Part shown: positions 39,432 to 48,658 of the stretch, one piece after another
Numbering within the stretch: position 1 is the first letter of the stretch
How the letters are laid out: each line of letters opens with the position of its first letter
Origin: an uncultured Lachnospiraceae bacterium
Lineage (GTDB): Bacteria > Bacillota > Clostridia > Lachnospirales > Lachnospiraceae
Direction: 5' to 3'
NCBI GenBank assembly: GCA_910579805.1
Contig: CAJTWM010000006.1
Span: 62,001-126,000, forward strand
Length of the DNA: 64,000 bases
Translations under genes and position numbers: made by a program
Notes under the pieces: model-generated
What the model was told of the DNA's origin: nothing
The model's database searches: none
The model's input: only the letters and a program-made list of their open reading frames with translations

Positions 39432-40439
39432 CTATTTTTCCAGCGGATAATGGCACGCTACCATATGGTTGTTGCCCATATCCCTCATAACGGGAACTTC
39501 CTTCTTACATTTCTCCTGACACTGATAGCATCTTGTGTGGAATTTACATCCCGAAGGCGGATTGACCGGACTTGGGATATCGCCCTCCAGCAAGATCCTC
39601 TCGCGCTTCTTATCGTCCAGATCGGTTGTAGGAATGGCGGAAAGCAAAGCTTTCGTATACGGATGCAGCGTTCTTTCAAACAGCTCTTCCGTAGTAGATA
39701 ATTCTACCAGATTTCCCAGATACATAACGCCGATTCTGTCACTGATGTATTTTACCACGCTAAGGTCATGCGTAATAAACAAGTATGTGAGATGCTCCTG
39801 CTCTTTTAAGTCGGACAACAGGTTCAGGATCTGTGACTGGATGGAAACGTCCAAGGCCGATACCGCCTCGTCGCAGACTACAAATCTGGGCTTCAGGGCA
39901 AGGCTTCTTGCAATGCCGATCCTCTGGCGCTGTCCGCCGGAAAACTGATGCGGGTAGCGTCCGAACATATAAGTATCCAGTCCGCACTTTTTCATCACGT
40001 CCATGACATAGTCCCTAAGCTCCGTGTCTCCTCTTTTATACAGGCCATGCGCGGTCAGTCCCTCGCCAATGATCTGGCCCGCCGTCATTCTCGGATTCAG
40101 GGAAGAATAGGGATCCTGAAAAATAAGCTGCATCTCTTTGCGGAATTCACGCAGTTTCCCCGCAGGCTGTTCCTTTAAATTGACCATCTGTCCGTCCTTT
40201 TCAAAAAGGATCTCGCCATGCGTCTGGGGATAGAGCTGTAAGATCGTCCTTCCGAAAGTGGACTTTCCGCAGCCCGATTCTCCTACCAGCCCTAACGTCT
40301 CGCCCTCATAAATATCCAGCGAAATACCGTCGTTCGCCTTTACATACTTCTGCTCTTCACGAAAACTTTGCTTTTTTATCGGAAAATACTGTTTTACATC
40401 ACGGATGCTTAACAATACCTTTTTCTTTTCAGTCTGCAT
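39432..40439 (-). CDS. oppF: Oligopeptide ABC transporter ATP-binding protein OppF
   Basis: A 335-residue ATPase. Walker A GESGCGKST, signature SGGQRQRIG, Walker B VVCDEAVSALD and the H-loop FITHDLS are intact. The C-terminal oligopeptide/dipeptide extension has the cysteine motif CKFHTRCYQCQEKC that holds an Fe-S or zinc site in this family. The start at 40439 follows GGAGGAGAAC and overlaps the end of oppD by about 11 bp. Confidence 0.95.
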   Translation of the reverse strand: MQTEKKKVLLSIRDVKQYFPIKKQSFREEQKYVKANDGISLDIYEGETLGLVGESGCGKSTFGRTILQLYPQTHGEILFEKDGQMVNLKEQPAGKLREFRKEMQLIFQDPYSSLNPRMTAGQIIGEGLTAHGLYKRGDTELRDYVMDVMKKCGLDTYMFGRYPHQFSGGQRQRIGIARSLALKPRFVVCDEAVSALDVSIQSQILNLLSDLKEQEHLTYLFITHDLSVVKYISDRIGVMYLGNLVELSTTEELFERTLHPYTKALLSAIPTTDLDDKKRERILLEGDIPSPVNPPSGCKFHTRCYQCQEKCKKEVPVMRDMGNNHMVACHYPLEK

Positions 40440-41448
40440 GTTCTCCTCCATTCCGAAGGGATGTTTCCTTCCTGATCGCTTTTTCGGCATAGAAACATCT
40501 TACCTGATGATTCTCTTCTACCGTAACAAGATCCGGCTCCTCCTCTATACACTTTTTCGTGCAATATCTACAACGTGGTGCAAACTTACAGCCTTTCGGC
40601 AGATAGAGCGGATTAGGAACCGCGCCCTCTATCGGGTCAAGACGCACCCCTTTAGGCGTATCCAGTCTGGGAATGGAGATCATCAGCCCCTCTGTATAAG
40701 GATGGGAGTAAACTCCGTCCGTAAAGATCGTTTTGGCGTCCGCCATCTCTACCACCTGCCCGCAGTACATAACGGCAACCTTATCCGCCATCTCATTGAT
40801 AACGCCCAGATCATGGGTGATAAAGAGGATCGAGGTCCCCAGCTTATCTTTCATATCGTTCATCAGCTTTAAGATCTGAGCCTGAATCGTAACGTCCAAC
40901 GCGGTAGTAGGCTCATCAGCAATCAGAAGCTTAGGCTTACATGCAAGCGCCATAGCGATCATCACACGCTGGCGCATACCGCCGGAAAGCTGGAACGGAT
41001 ATTGTTTTGCCACCCGTTCCGGGTTCGGGATCTTTACTTCCGCAAGCATACGGACGGCTTCCGCCGCCGCTTGCTTCTTTGTCATGCCCTGATGGATACG
41101 GAATACCTCCCCAATCTGCTTTTCTATCGTAAAAACCGGATTCAAAGACGTCATCGGCTCTTGGAAAATAACCGAGATCTCGTTTCCCCGGATCGCATAC
41201 ATCTCTTTCTCCGAACAGTTCACTACATCTTTACCGTTAAACGTGATCTTACCGCTCTCCACATAACCGTTACCGTCAAGAAGCCTTAAAATGCTCATGG
41301 CAGAAACACTCTTTCCGCTGCCGCTCTCTCCTACGATCCCTAAAGTCTCGCCTTCCTCTAAAGAATAAGTGACATCATTGACTGCTTTTACCACACCGCG
41401 TTTTGTTTTAAAAAATGTCCGCAAATGTTCTACTTCCAGTAAACTCAT
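40429..41448 (-). CDS. oppD: Oligopeptide ABC transporter ATP-binding protein OppD
   Basis: A 339-residue ATPase, partner of OppF. Walker A GESGSGKSVS, signature LSGGMRQRVMIA, Walker B LLIADEPTTALD and FITHDLGV are present, and the C-terminal extension has CKFAPRCRYCTKKC. Energises the permease pair OppB/OppC. Starts eight bases after oppC. Confidence 0.96.
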   Translation of the reverse strand: MSLLEVEHLRTFFKTKRGVVKAVNDVTYSLEEGETLGIVGESGSGKSVSAMSILRLLDGNGYVESGKITFNGKDVVNCSEKEMYAIRGNEISVIFQEPMTSLNPVFTIEKQIGEVFRIHQGMTKKQAAAEAVRMLAEVKIPNPERVAKQYPFQLSGGMRQRVMIAMALACKPKLLIADEPTTALDVTIQAQILKLMNDMKDKLGTSILFITHDLGVINEMADKVAVMYCGQVVEMADAKTIFTDGVYSHPYTEGLMISIPRLDTPKGVRLDPIEGAVPNPLYLPKGCKFAPRCRYCTKKCIEEEPDLVTVEENHQVRCFYAEKAIRKETSLRNGGEHAD

Positions 41449-41456
41449 ATGCCTCC

Positions 41457-43244
41457 CTACCTTTCTTTGGATTTTGGATCAATGGCGTCGCGAAGACCAT
41501 CGCCAATACAGTTGATGCTGATCGTACTGATCGCCAGCACTAATGACGGGAATACCCAGCGCCACCAATACTTTTCTATTACTGTTGCGCTTCTTGCGCT
41601 GTTTAACATATTTCCCCATGTAGCGTTAGGTTCGGTAACGCCGAAACCGATAAAAGATAACGAGGACTCCGTCAGCATACAGGTTGCAAAATCCAACGTT
41701 GCGTTTACGATAATGACCGTAATGACGTTCGGAAGAATATGACGGAAAATGATCCCCCATTCTTTTACGCCCAACGCCTTTGCCGCCGTAACAAACTCCT
41801 GTTCTCTCTCCGCCAGTACGCTGCCTCGTACCAGTCTTGCGATACCCGGCCAGGAAAGAAGCCCCAAAATAACCATGATCATAATGATCCTCTGCGTCTC
41901 CGATATACTGTTCCCAATGATCGCCGATAATATAATAGCAAAAGGCAAAAACGGCAGGGAAGAGACGATCTCTGTCAGACGCATCATGATATTGTCCACT
42001 TTTCCGCCTTTATAACCGGATATGCCGCCTACGATAACGCCGATGATCGTAGAAATGATAACCGCGATCGCACCTACGGTCATCGTCATACGTCCGCCCT
42101 TTAAGAGACGCCTGAACACGTCCCGTCCGAAGTCGTCGGTTCCCATCAGATATCCGTCAAGCCCCCAGCTATAAGCCTTGTCGCTCTCACCGATAGCATA
42201 AGAACCGTAATAACCGGCGCTGACGGATTTGACCGGTTCACCGATAGACGGCGCATATGCCTGACCAAAAGTATTGTCCCCCCATGCGGCAACGGAACCG
42301 TCGTCCAAAATCACCACATAATGAAAACGCCCGCCTTCGATCACTTTTGCATGTCCCTGAATCTCTTCCGGAATATCGCAGCTTTTTTTCAGGTTATTTC
42401 CCCAGGCATAAACGCGTCCGTCGTCCGTAACTACCGCAACGCTCTCGTCCGACAACGCAATATCTACCGCATGTCCCTGCACCCCTTCCGGAATATTGGA
42501 ATAAGCGGTCTTCTTTTTAGTAAGCGGCACTACTTCGCCGTCGTTGGTCAGCGCGATCACAATATCGTTATTGGCGTCGAAGGCTTTGATATTTCCCTGC
42601 ACGCCTTCCGGAAATTTAATATCAACCAGGTAACTGTTTCCCCAGCTATAAAGCCTTCCTTTGTCCGTCAATGCCAGCGAGAACTGATAGCCTGCATAAA
42701 TCTCCACAGGCGTTTCGCCCATACGCATTTCCACAGGAATGGAACTGAGTCCCATACGGTCGTTTCCCCAAGTGATTACCTCGTTATTTTCATTAATCGC
42801 CACAATATGGTCAAGCCCTGCCGACACCTGCGTCAGTTTTCCCATATCTTTCGGAAGTTTCTTTAATTTATCGGTGGGAAAGTTCCCCCACTCGTATACG
42901 TTCCCCTTTTCATCAATACCTACGGAAAAAGTACTGCCGATACTAAGCTGCTTTGCATTGCCTGCAAGACTTCCCGGCACTTTAAGCATACCGAAACCCG
43001 GCGCGACGTTCGCTTGCGTTACATCCTGATAATACATATCAATGGGCAAAAAGACCGGCAAAATAACACAGCAGAGAAAGATGAGCAAAAAGCAGCAGAC
43101 ACCCGCCATCGCAATCTTATCCCCTATGAAGCTTCTGAACACCATCTGTATCGGGGTAAGCACTGCTTCCTGTTCTTCCGTCATACCGCCTACAAGCATT
43201 TTCTGCGCGGCTTTTCCCATAGTGGATTTTTTGTTTTTCTTCAT
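41457..43244 (-). CDS. oppC: Oligopeptide ABC permease OppC with inserted RCC1 beta-propeller
   Basis: A 595-residue permease, about twice the usual 300. TM1 is at about residues 45-68. Then comes an insert of about 290 residues (about 80-365), and then the normal OppC body from LMGTDDFGRDVFRRLL (366-381) through the MetI-like domain with the EAA loop (TAAKALGVKEWGIIFRHILPN). The insert holds seven RCC1-type repeats, each with a small-residue/Gly turn and ending VY-x-WGN or a variant: VYEWGN, VITWGN, LYSWGN, a weak VVPL, VYAWGN, VAAWGD and AYSWGL. Seven is the number of blades in a full RCC1 propeller. It replaces the first extracytoplasmic loop and so faces outside, where OppA docks. The start at 43244 avoids overlap with oppB. 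Confidence 0.93.
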   Translation of the reverse strand: MKKNKKSTMGKAAQKMLVGGMTEEQEAVLTPIQMVFRSFIGDKIAMAGVCCFLLIFLCCVILPVFLPIDMYYQDVTQANVAPGFGMLKVPGSLAGNAKQLSIGSTFSVGIDEKGNVYEWGNFPTDKLKKLPKDMGKLTQVSAGLDHIVAINENNEVITWGNDRMGLSSIPVEMRMGETPVEIYAGYQFSLALTDKGRLYSWGNSYLVDIKFPEGVQGNIKAFDANNDIVIALTNDGEVVPLTKKKTAYSNIPEGVQGHAVDIALSDESVAVVTDDGRVYAWGNNLKKSCDIPEEIQGHAKVIEGGRFHYVVILDDGSVAAWGDNTFGQAYAPSIGEPVKSVSAGYYGSYAIGESDKAYSWGLDGYLMGTDDFGRDVFRRLLKGGRMTMTVGAIAVIISTIIGVIVGGISGYKGGKVDNIMMRLTEIVSSLPFLPFAIILSAIIGNSISETQRIIMIMVILGLLSWPGIARLVRGSVLAEREQEFVTAAKALGVKEWGIIFRHILPNVITVIIVNATLDFATCMLTESSLSFIGFGVTEPNATWGNMLNSARSATVIEKYWWRWVFPSLVLAISTISINCIGDGLRDAIDPKSKER

Positions 43245-43263
43245 ATTCTTTCCACGCCTTTCT

Positions 43264-44247
43264 CTAGTTTTCAAGCTTGACTCTTGGATCGACCATGGTA
43301 TACGCAATATCCATCAGTACGTTTCCTGCCAGCGACAATATGACATAGAACATCTGCATTGCGAGCACAACGGAAAAATCCCTTTGGTTTAATCCTGTGA
43401 TCATCATCTTTCCGAGACCATCCCACAAGAAAATAGATTCGATAACAACGGAACCTCCGAACAAGCCGATCAGCCACCATGTTGTTACCGTTACGATCGG
43501 TATCAGCGCATTACGGAACGCATGCACATAAACGACCACTTTTTCTTTTAAGCCCTTGGAACGGGCAGTTCTTATATAGTCCATACGGAGCGCATCAATC
43601 ATGGAAGCCCTGACATAACGCGTGATACTTCCGATTCCTCCGACGGACATGACAAGTACCGGCAGCACCATATGCCTTGCCGTATCCAGAAATGCCGCAA
43701 AACCCGTTCCCGTAAATCCCGCAGTCTTTACGCCGCTGATGGGAAAGATCGGAAACCGTATCGCAAATACATAGATGGCAAGTAACGCAATGACAAAACC
43801 GGGTACGCTATATCCGATAATCGTTACAACCTGTACTATTTTATCAAACACACTGTTCTTTTTGACTGCCGTGGTAATGCCAAGCGGCACCGCAATCAAA
43901 AACACAAAAATCATGGAAAAAATATTTAATAGAACCGTATTACGCATAGGCACGCCGATCACGTCCTTTACCGGCCTTCTATACTCCGTTGAATAACCGA
44001 AATCGCCGCGTAACATATTGGTGATCCATTTTATATACTGCACCGGAACCGGCTGATCCAGCCCTAACATCTTCTTCGTCGCTTCATACTGCTGCTGATA
44101 TACTTCCGGCTTTACATTGTCCTGCATCATCATCCTGACAGGATCGCCGGGCAGCGACTTATAAATGGCAAACATTAAAATAGAAATGATAAAAAACACA
44201 AAAATAATGTAAATAAATCTTTTTAAAAGATACCTTCCTGTACGCAT
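43264..44247 (-). CDS. oppB: Oligopeptide ABC transporter permease OppB
   Basis: A 327-residue permease with six membrane spans. N-terminal RYLLKRFIYIIFVFFIISI and LPGDPVR are family marks; the EAA motif is IRTARSKGLKEKVVVYVHAFRNALIP. The start at 44247 follows GGAGG at nine bases; a longer frame adds seven residues. Twenty bases separate it from oppC. No insertion like that in OppC is seen. Confidence 0.94.
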   Translation of the reverse strand: MRTGRYLLKRFIYIIFVFFIISILMFAIYKSLPGDPVRMMMQDNVKPEVYQQQYEATKKMLGLDQPVPVQYIKWITNMLRGDFGYSTEYRRPVKDVIGVPMRNTVLLNIFSMIFVFLIAVPLGITTAVKKNSVFDKIVQVVTIIGYSVPGFVIALLAIYVFAIRFPIFPISGVKTAGFTGTGFAAFLDTARHMVLPVLVMSVGGIGSITRYVRASMIDALRMDYIRTARSKGLKEKVVVYVHAFRNALIPIVTVTTWWLIGLFGGSVVIESIFLWDGLGKMMITGLNQRDFSVVLAMQMFYVILSLAGNVLMDIAYTMVDPRVKLEN

Positions 44248-44287
44248 ATCGGGGAATCCTCCTACCTTCATTCAGGTAACCGGGCAG

Positions 44288-44313
44288 GCCGGATGAAAAA
44301 ATTTCCATCCGGC
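44288..44313 (-). terminator. Intercistronic hairpin between oppA and oppB
   Basis: GCCGGATG and CATCCGGC pair around a 10-nt A/T loop, without a T run. It may act as a processing or stability hairpin that keeps oppA mRNA more abundant than oppBCDF. Confidence 0.55.
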
Positions 44314-44348
44314 TGCTGTCCCAATCCCTTTTTATATCATAACGTTCG

Positions 44349-46304
44349 TTATTCTGTTACCCATGCATAAACCAAAGCTGAGGTCCAATCCCAAATAGAA
44401 GAGGTATCCCATCCCTGCAGTTTATTGCTGTAGAAGTCATGATATTCATCAGAATATAACGGAATATTAGGAAGTTTCTGATTCCATACTTTCTGATAAT
44501 TCTGCCATGCCGCAAGCCAGGCCGCGTCATCATCGCCAGGGATAGCTTTCAATGCCCAAGCTGCGTCAGCAAGCTCCTGATCCAAGATCCAGTTATCATT
44601 TAAGCTTCCTAAGTACATCTCATCCATAGAGTAATAATACCAGGGTGAGTGCTGTAAAGAGAACCTTGTAGCAAGGTTATACATATTATAGGTCGTTTCA
44701 CCGTCATGGTTGATTCCTGAAAGCAAAGTAGGGAAGTCTGTGGTCGTAGCCTTAAGCTCCATTCCTGCTTCTTTCATAGCGTCCGGAAGCATGGTGCCCA
44801 AAAGCTCGGATACCGGGTTGCCTTCCGAATTACACCACTGGATCTCAAGCGGTTTCAATTCGCCGTCAACGTCTTTATAACGAAGGCCGTCGCCGTCTTT
44901 ATATTCTTCGCCGCTTGCATTTAAGTTCCAGCCGTCTGCCGCAAGTACTTCTTTTGCTTTTTCAATATCTTTTTCATAAGTATTTAAGTTTTCGTCGATC
45001 CAGTCTTTGGAATCTACAAACTCCCACTGGGAAAGACCGTATTCGCCATGTACTACAGTAGCGTATCCGCCGCTGTACTGTCTTGCAAATTCGTTTCTGT
45101 CTAAGCAGTAAGCGATCGCCTGACGTACATTCTCGGAATCCGTCGGGAACTGGGAACAGTCAAACTGAATCTTACCGTATCCGTAACGGAAAAAGGTATG
45201 TTTCTGCGCTACTCCCGCGTCTACAAGATCAAGTCCTGCTTCAATGGAATCACCTCCGCTGATCTGGAACAGTAAGTCTACCGTACCTGCCTGCAGCTCG
45301 TTGATCTCCGTATCAGCCGTTACCGTTTTGATGATGACCGTCTTGATCATCGGTTTTACGCCGTCAAAGGTTCCCGCAAACTTCTCGTTTACTTCAAAGG
45401 TTCCCTGTCTGCTGGACGCGTCGTAACTTACAAGCTTGTAAGGTCCGCAGACTACCTGGGGATTGTAACGGTATCCGGTATCCGTGTTGCCGATCGTCTC
45501 TAACAATACTTCCGTCGTAAAATCGCCCGTAATGGTTGCGCCCTCTTCCGTATCTTCAATATCGCATCCCGGAGCCAGTACCGCAAGCGGTCTGGGTGTT
45601 ACGGACGCATAAGCAAGATCATAGTGATAAGGAAGCTCTGACGCCGCAATCGTAACGGAGAACGTCATATCATCGATCAGGTGTACGCCCTTCAGCGCTT
45701 TGGTAGAACCGCTGTTAAAGTCGGCCCATCCTTCCAATGTGGTATAACCTGTCGCTGCATAATTGTCCACGCCCATCATTTCCGGTGAAGACTCCAGTAA
45801 AAGTGCAAATACATAATCTTTTGCCGTTAACGGTGAATCGTCTGACCATACAAGACCGTCGTTGATTTTGATCGTATAGGTTTTGGTGCCGTCTTCATTT
45901 TCCGCTGTCTGCAAATCCGCTACAACGACCGGATCCGTCTGCCACTCGCCTTCTTTTGTGGTGATGACCGTACCATAACCGTGGAGCAGACCGCACACCT
46001 TATAGTTGGTTGCGCTGTTGTTATAGATCGGATCGTAAAAATCCTGCTCAAGGTCTGTAGTGGTACCAATGATCAACTGACCTGACGGTGTCGTAGGTCT
46101 TTCACTGGAAACTTCCGGCGCCGTACTTTCCGTTGAGGGTTCGCTTGCTTCGGCATCGTCATTTTCTTCTGCCGGCGCTGTGCTTTCCGTCTTAGGAGCT
46201 GCGCTCTCGTTGTTCGTTACCGCACCATTATCATTGTTTCCGCAGGCTGTAAGCGATACAAGCATTGCAGAAGCTAAAAGTACGGACAGTAACTTTCTTT
46301 TCAT
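44349..46304 (-). CDS. oppA: Oligopeptide-binding lipoprotein OppA
   Basis: A 651-residue extracellular solute-binding protein (SBP_bac_5). It has a lipoprotein signal with LVSLTACGNN (lipidated Cys about residue 21), an Asn/Glu/Thr-rich linker of about 55 residues, then the binding fold with YTIKINDGLVWSDDSPLTAKDYVFAL, a family signature, and many ligand-binding aromatic residues. First gene of the opp operon. The operon order A-B-C-D-F is standard. Confidence 0.95.
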   Translation of the reverse strand: MKRKLLSVLLASAMLVSLTACGNNDNGAVTNNESAAPKTESTAPAEENDDAEASEPSTESTAPEVSSERPTTPSGQLIIGTTTDLEQDFYDPIYNNSATNYKVCGLLHGYGTVITTKEGEWQTDPVVVADLQTAENEDGTKTYTIKINDGLVWSDDSPLTAKDYVFALLLESSPEMMGVDNYAATGYTTLEGWADFNSGSTKALKGVHLIDDMTFSVTIAASELPYHYDLAYASVTPRPLAVLAPGCDIEDTEEGATITGDFTTEVLLETIGNTDTGYRYNPQVVCGPYKLVSYDASSRQGTFEVNEKFAGTFDGVKPMIKTVIIKTVTADTEINELQAGTVDLLFQISGGDSIEAGLDLVDAGVAQKHTFFRYGYGKIQFDCSQFPTDSENVRQAIAYCLDRNEFARQYSGGYATVVHGEYGLSQWEFVDSKDWIDENLNTYEKDIEKAKEVLAADGWNLNASGEEYKDGDGLRYKDVDGELKPLEIQWCNSEGNPVSELLGTMLPDAMKEAGMELKATTTDFPTLLSGINHDGETTYNMYNLATRFSLQHSPWYYYSMDEMYLGSLNDNWILDQELADAAWALKAIPGDDDAAWLAAWQNYQKVWNQKLPNIPLYSDEYHDFYSNKLQGWDTSSIWDWTSALVYAWVTE

Positions 46305-46897
46305 AATTGTTCCTCCTTCTTAAAAAAATAAAAATATTTATATAAACGCCCGTAAAGGCATTCATACCATACCGCCAGACTTTCCCATAGAAAAATAAAA
46401 AGTGCTACAGACACCCTTTGACACCTTTGCCCGCGCACTTGACAATATCGTTATCGTTCTGAGAAAATCAAGCTTTTATTCCGTTAAAAACATTTTATTA
46501 AATCTTAAACAATTTTAATGAATCTTTAATAAATTTTTCTAGTCTATTATAAATACAAATAAAAAAAATGTCAACTAGGAACGGGCATTTATCAGTAGTT
46601 TTATATTTATGCTTTCCTTTTTTGTTTTTTCTATCATATATTGCATATATCGTATATGTCAATGAATAATATGAATCTTTTTATGCCTTTTTCTGGTAAA
46701 CGGACGGGGAAAATTTGCAGCAAAGGAAAAAAATAGGAAAAAAGAAAGATCCCTGCAGCTAATCTATACAAAAATATACATGAACCGCGCAAGATAGTAC
46801 ATTCCTTTTTCCGTTCAAATCCGTATACTGTAACTACGATGACCGCCAGCCGCAGCACATTCAAAATTACGATGAAATCAAAAGGAGGCAGCACGAT
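46305..46897. other. Divergent intergenic region between oppA and ABC exporter genes
   Basis: About 590 bp, very AT-rich around 46480-46640. It holds the oppA promoter (separate entry) on the minus strand and must hold the exporter promoter on the plus strand. I see no convincing gene; one minus-strand frame of 86 codons lacks a ribosome binding site. Confidence 0.6.
46546..46574 (-). promoter_or_regulatory. Consensus sigma-A promoter of the opp operon
   Basis: TTGACA (46569-46574), exactly 17 bp, then TATAAT (46546-46551) on the minus strand: a perfect consensus promoter. The mRNA leader to oppA would be about 235 nt. Confidence 0.9.
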
Positions 46898-48658
46898 ATG
46901 ACGGCAAATAAATGGTTTCTTTCTTTTTTAAAAAAGTACAAATGGAATATGGCGTTCGGTTTATTACTTACTACCCTGATCTCCGTTCTCGCCATCGTGA
47001 ATCCCTATATTTCAGGGCTGATCGTGGACGACGTGATCATTGGAGGGGAATTTTCCCTTCTGCCAAAGCTGATTCTGACGCTTCTTACGGTCACTGCGGT
47101 AAGGGGAATCTTACGTTTCTACTATCAGGTCATCTTTGAGACCTGCTCGCAGGGCGTACTATATGAAATGCGTGATAAAGTATACCGCAAACTTCTGCAG
47201 GAGGATTTTGCCTTTTATAATAAGAAGCGGACCGGCGATCTGATGTCAAGGCAGACCGGCGATATGGACGCCATAAGGCATTTCGTAGCATATGTTATTT
47301 ATAGTGTTTACGAAAATGTTCTGCTTTTTGGCTTCGCCCTGATCATGATCTTTACCGTAGACGTAAAGCTTGCGCTCTGTATGCTGGCAGTGCTCCCTTT
47401 TACCGCGCTTGCCACTTATCTGCAGTCCAAGGCGGTCAAACCCGCTTTTCAGAGAAACCGCAACTGTTTTTCTTCCTTAAATGCCTTTGTGCAGGAAAAT
47501 GTCAGCGGTAACCGGGTAGTCAAGGCCTTTGCCAAAGAAGATTTTGAGATCGGTAAATTCAATAAAGAAAACGACGCTTTCCGGGCTTCTCAGTTAGACG
47601 CGTCCAAGATCTGGATGAAATACCTGCCAATCTTCGAAATGCTCTCTAACCTGCTCACCATCATCCTGATGCTGTACGGCGGCTATATGGTCATTCAGGG
47701 GGAGATCACCGTGGGAAATCTGGTCACCGTAAACGGTTATCTGTGGATGCTGACCGTCCCCTTACGCATGGCAGGCTGGTGGGTCAATGATATTCAGCGT
47801 TTTACCACTTCCGTAGAAAAGATCTACGATACTTACATGGAAGAGCCGAACGTAAAGTCGCCCCAGACAGGGATCGACCGAAAGCATTTTGACGGAAAAG
47901 TAGAATTTAAAAACGTATCTTACCGTGCCGATGACGAAGAAATCGTAAACGACATCAGTTTTACCGTTTCCCCGGGACAGACCGTGGGGATCATCGGCTC
48001 TACCGGCGCCGGGAAATCCACTATCATGAATCTTTTGTGCCGTTTTTACGACACCACGGGCGGCGAAGTGCTGGTGGACGGCATCAATGTCAAGGATCTG
48101 GATCTTTATGACCTGCGCGACAATATCGGCATGGCAATGCAGGACGTCTTTCTGTTCTCCGATACGATCGAAGGGAACATTGCTTACGCTAAGCCCGACT
48201 GTCCCTTTGAAGAGGTCAAACAAGCCGCTATCATGGCCGATGCCAACCACTTTATCCAGTCCCTTCCCGACGGTTACGATACCATCGTGGGCGAACGGGG
48301 CGTAGGGCTGTCCGGTGGTCAGAAACAACGAATTTCCCTTGCAAGGGCGCTGTTAAAAGATCCTTCCATCCTGATTCTGGACGACACCACGTCCGCCGTA
48401 GATATGGAGACGGAAAGCTACATACAGGATCAATTGAAAAAGATTGAAAAAAACTGCACCATTTTCATCATTGCTTACCGGATCTCTTCCATCCGGGACG
48501 CAGATCTGATCCTCGTTATGGATAACGGACGGATCATCGAACGGGGTACCCATAACGAACTGGTGGCAATGGGCGGCTACTATGCTTCAGCATTTAAAAA
48601 TCAATACGGGGAAATCCCCGAGGAAGTGAAAGGAGGCTCTTCACATGGCACGGAATAA
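46898..48658 (+). CDS. Heterodimeric ABC exporter, subunit with degenerate NBD
   Basis: A 586-residue type IV ABC half-transporter: six membrane spans (about 15-310), then a nucleotide-binding domain. Walker A is GSTGAGKST, the signature LSGGQKQRIS, but Walker B ends ILILDDTTSAVD, with Asp in place of the catalytic Glu, and the switch histidine is replaced by tyrosine in IIAYRIS. Loss of these residues marks the degenerate half of heterodimeric exporters (BmrC/D, TM287/288 type). GGAGG precedes the ATG. It overlaps the next gene by 14 bp. Likely a drug or lipid exporter; substrate unknown. Confidence 0.92.
   Translation: MTANKWFLSFLKKYKWNMAFGLLLTTLISVLAIVNPYISGLIVDDVIIGGEFSLLPKLILTLLTVTAVRGILRFYYQVIFETCSQGVLYEMRDKVYRKLLQEDFAFYNKKRTGDLMSRQTGDMDAIRHFVAYVIYSVYENVLLFGFALIMIFTVDVKLALCMLAVLPFTALATYLQSKAVKPAFQRNRNCFSSLNAFVQENVSGNRVVKAFAKEDFEIGKFNKENDAFRASQLDASKIWMKYLPIFEMLSNLLTIILMLYGGYMVIQGEITVGNLVTVNGYLWMLTVPLRMAGWWVNDIQRFTTSVEKIYDTYMEEPNVKSPQTGIDRKHFDGKVEFKNVSYRADDEEIVNDISFTVSPGQTVGIIGSTGAGKSTIMNLLCRFYDTTGGEVLVDGINVKDLDLYDLRDNIGMAMQDVFLFSDTIEGNIAYAKPDCPFEEVKQAAIMADANHFIQSLPDGYDTIVGERGVGLSGGQKQRISLARALLKDPSILILDDTTSAVDMETESYIQDQLKKIEKNCTIFIIAYRISSIRDADLILVMDNGRIIERGTHNELVAMGGYYASAFKNQYGEIPEEVKGGSSHGTE

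Noticed and set aside
46634..46894. 86-codon minus-strand frame between oppA and the exporter
   Set aside because: No ribosome binding site, and it covers the promoter region between divergent genes.
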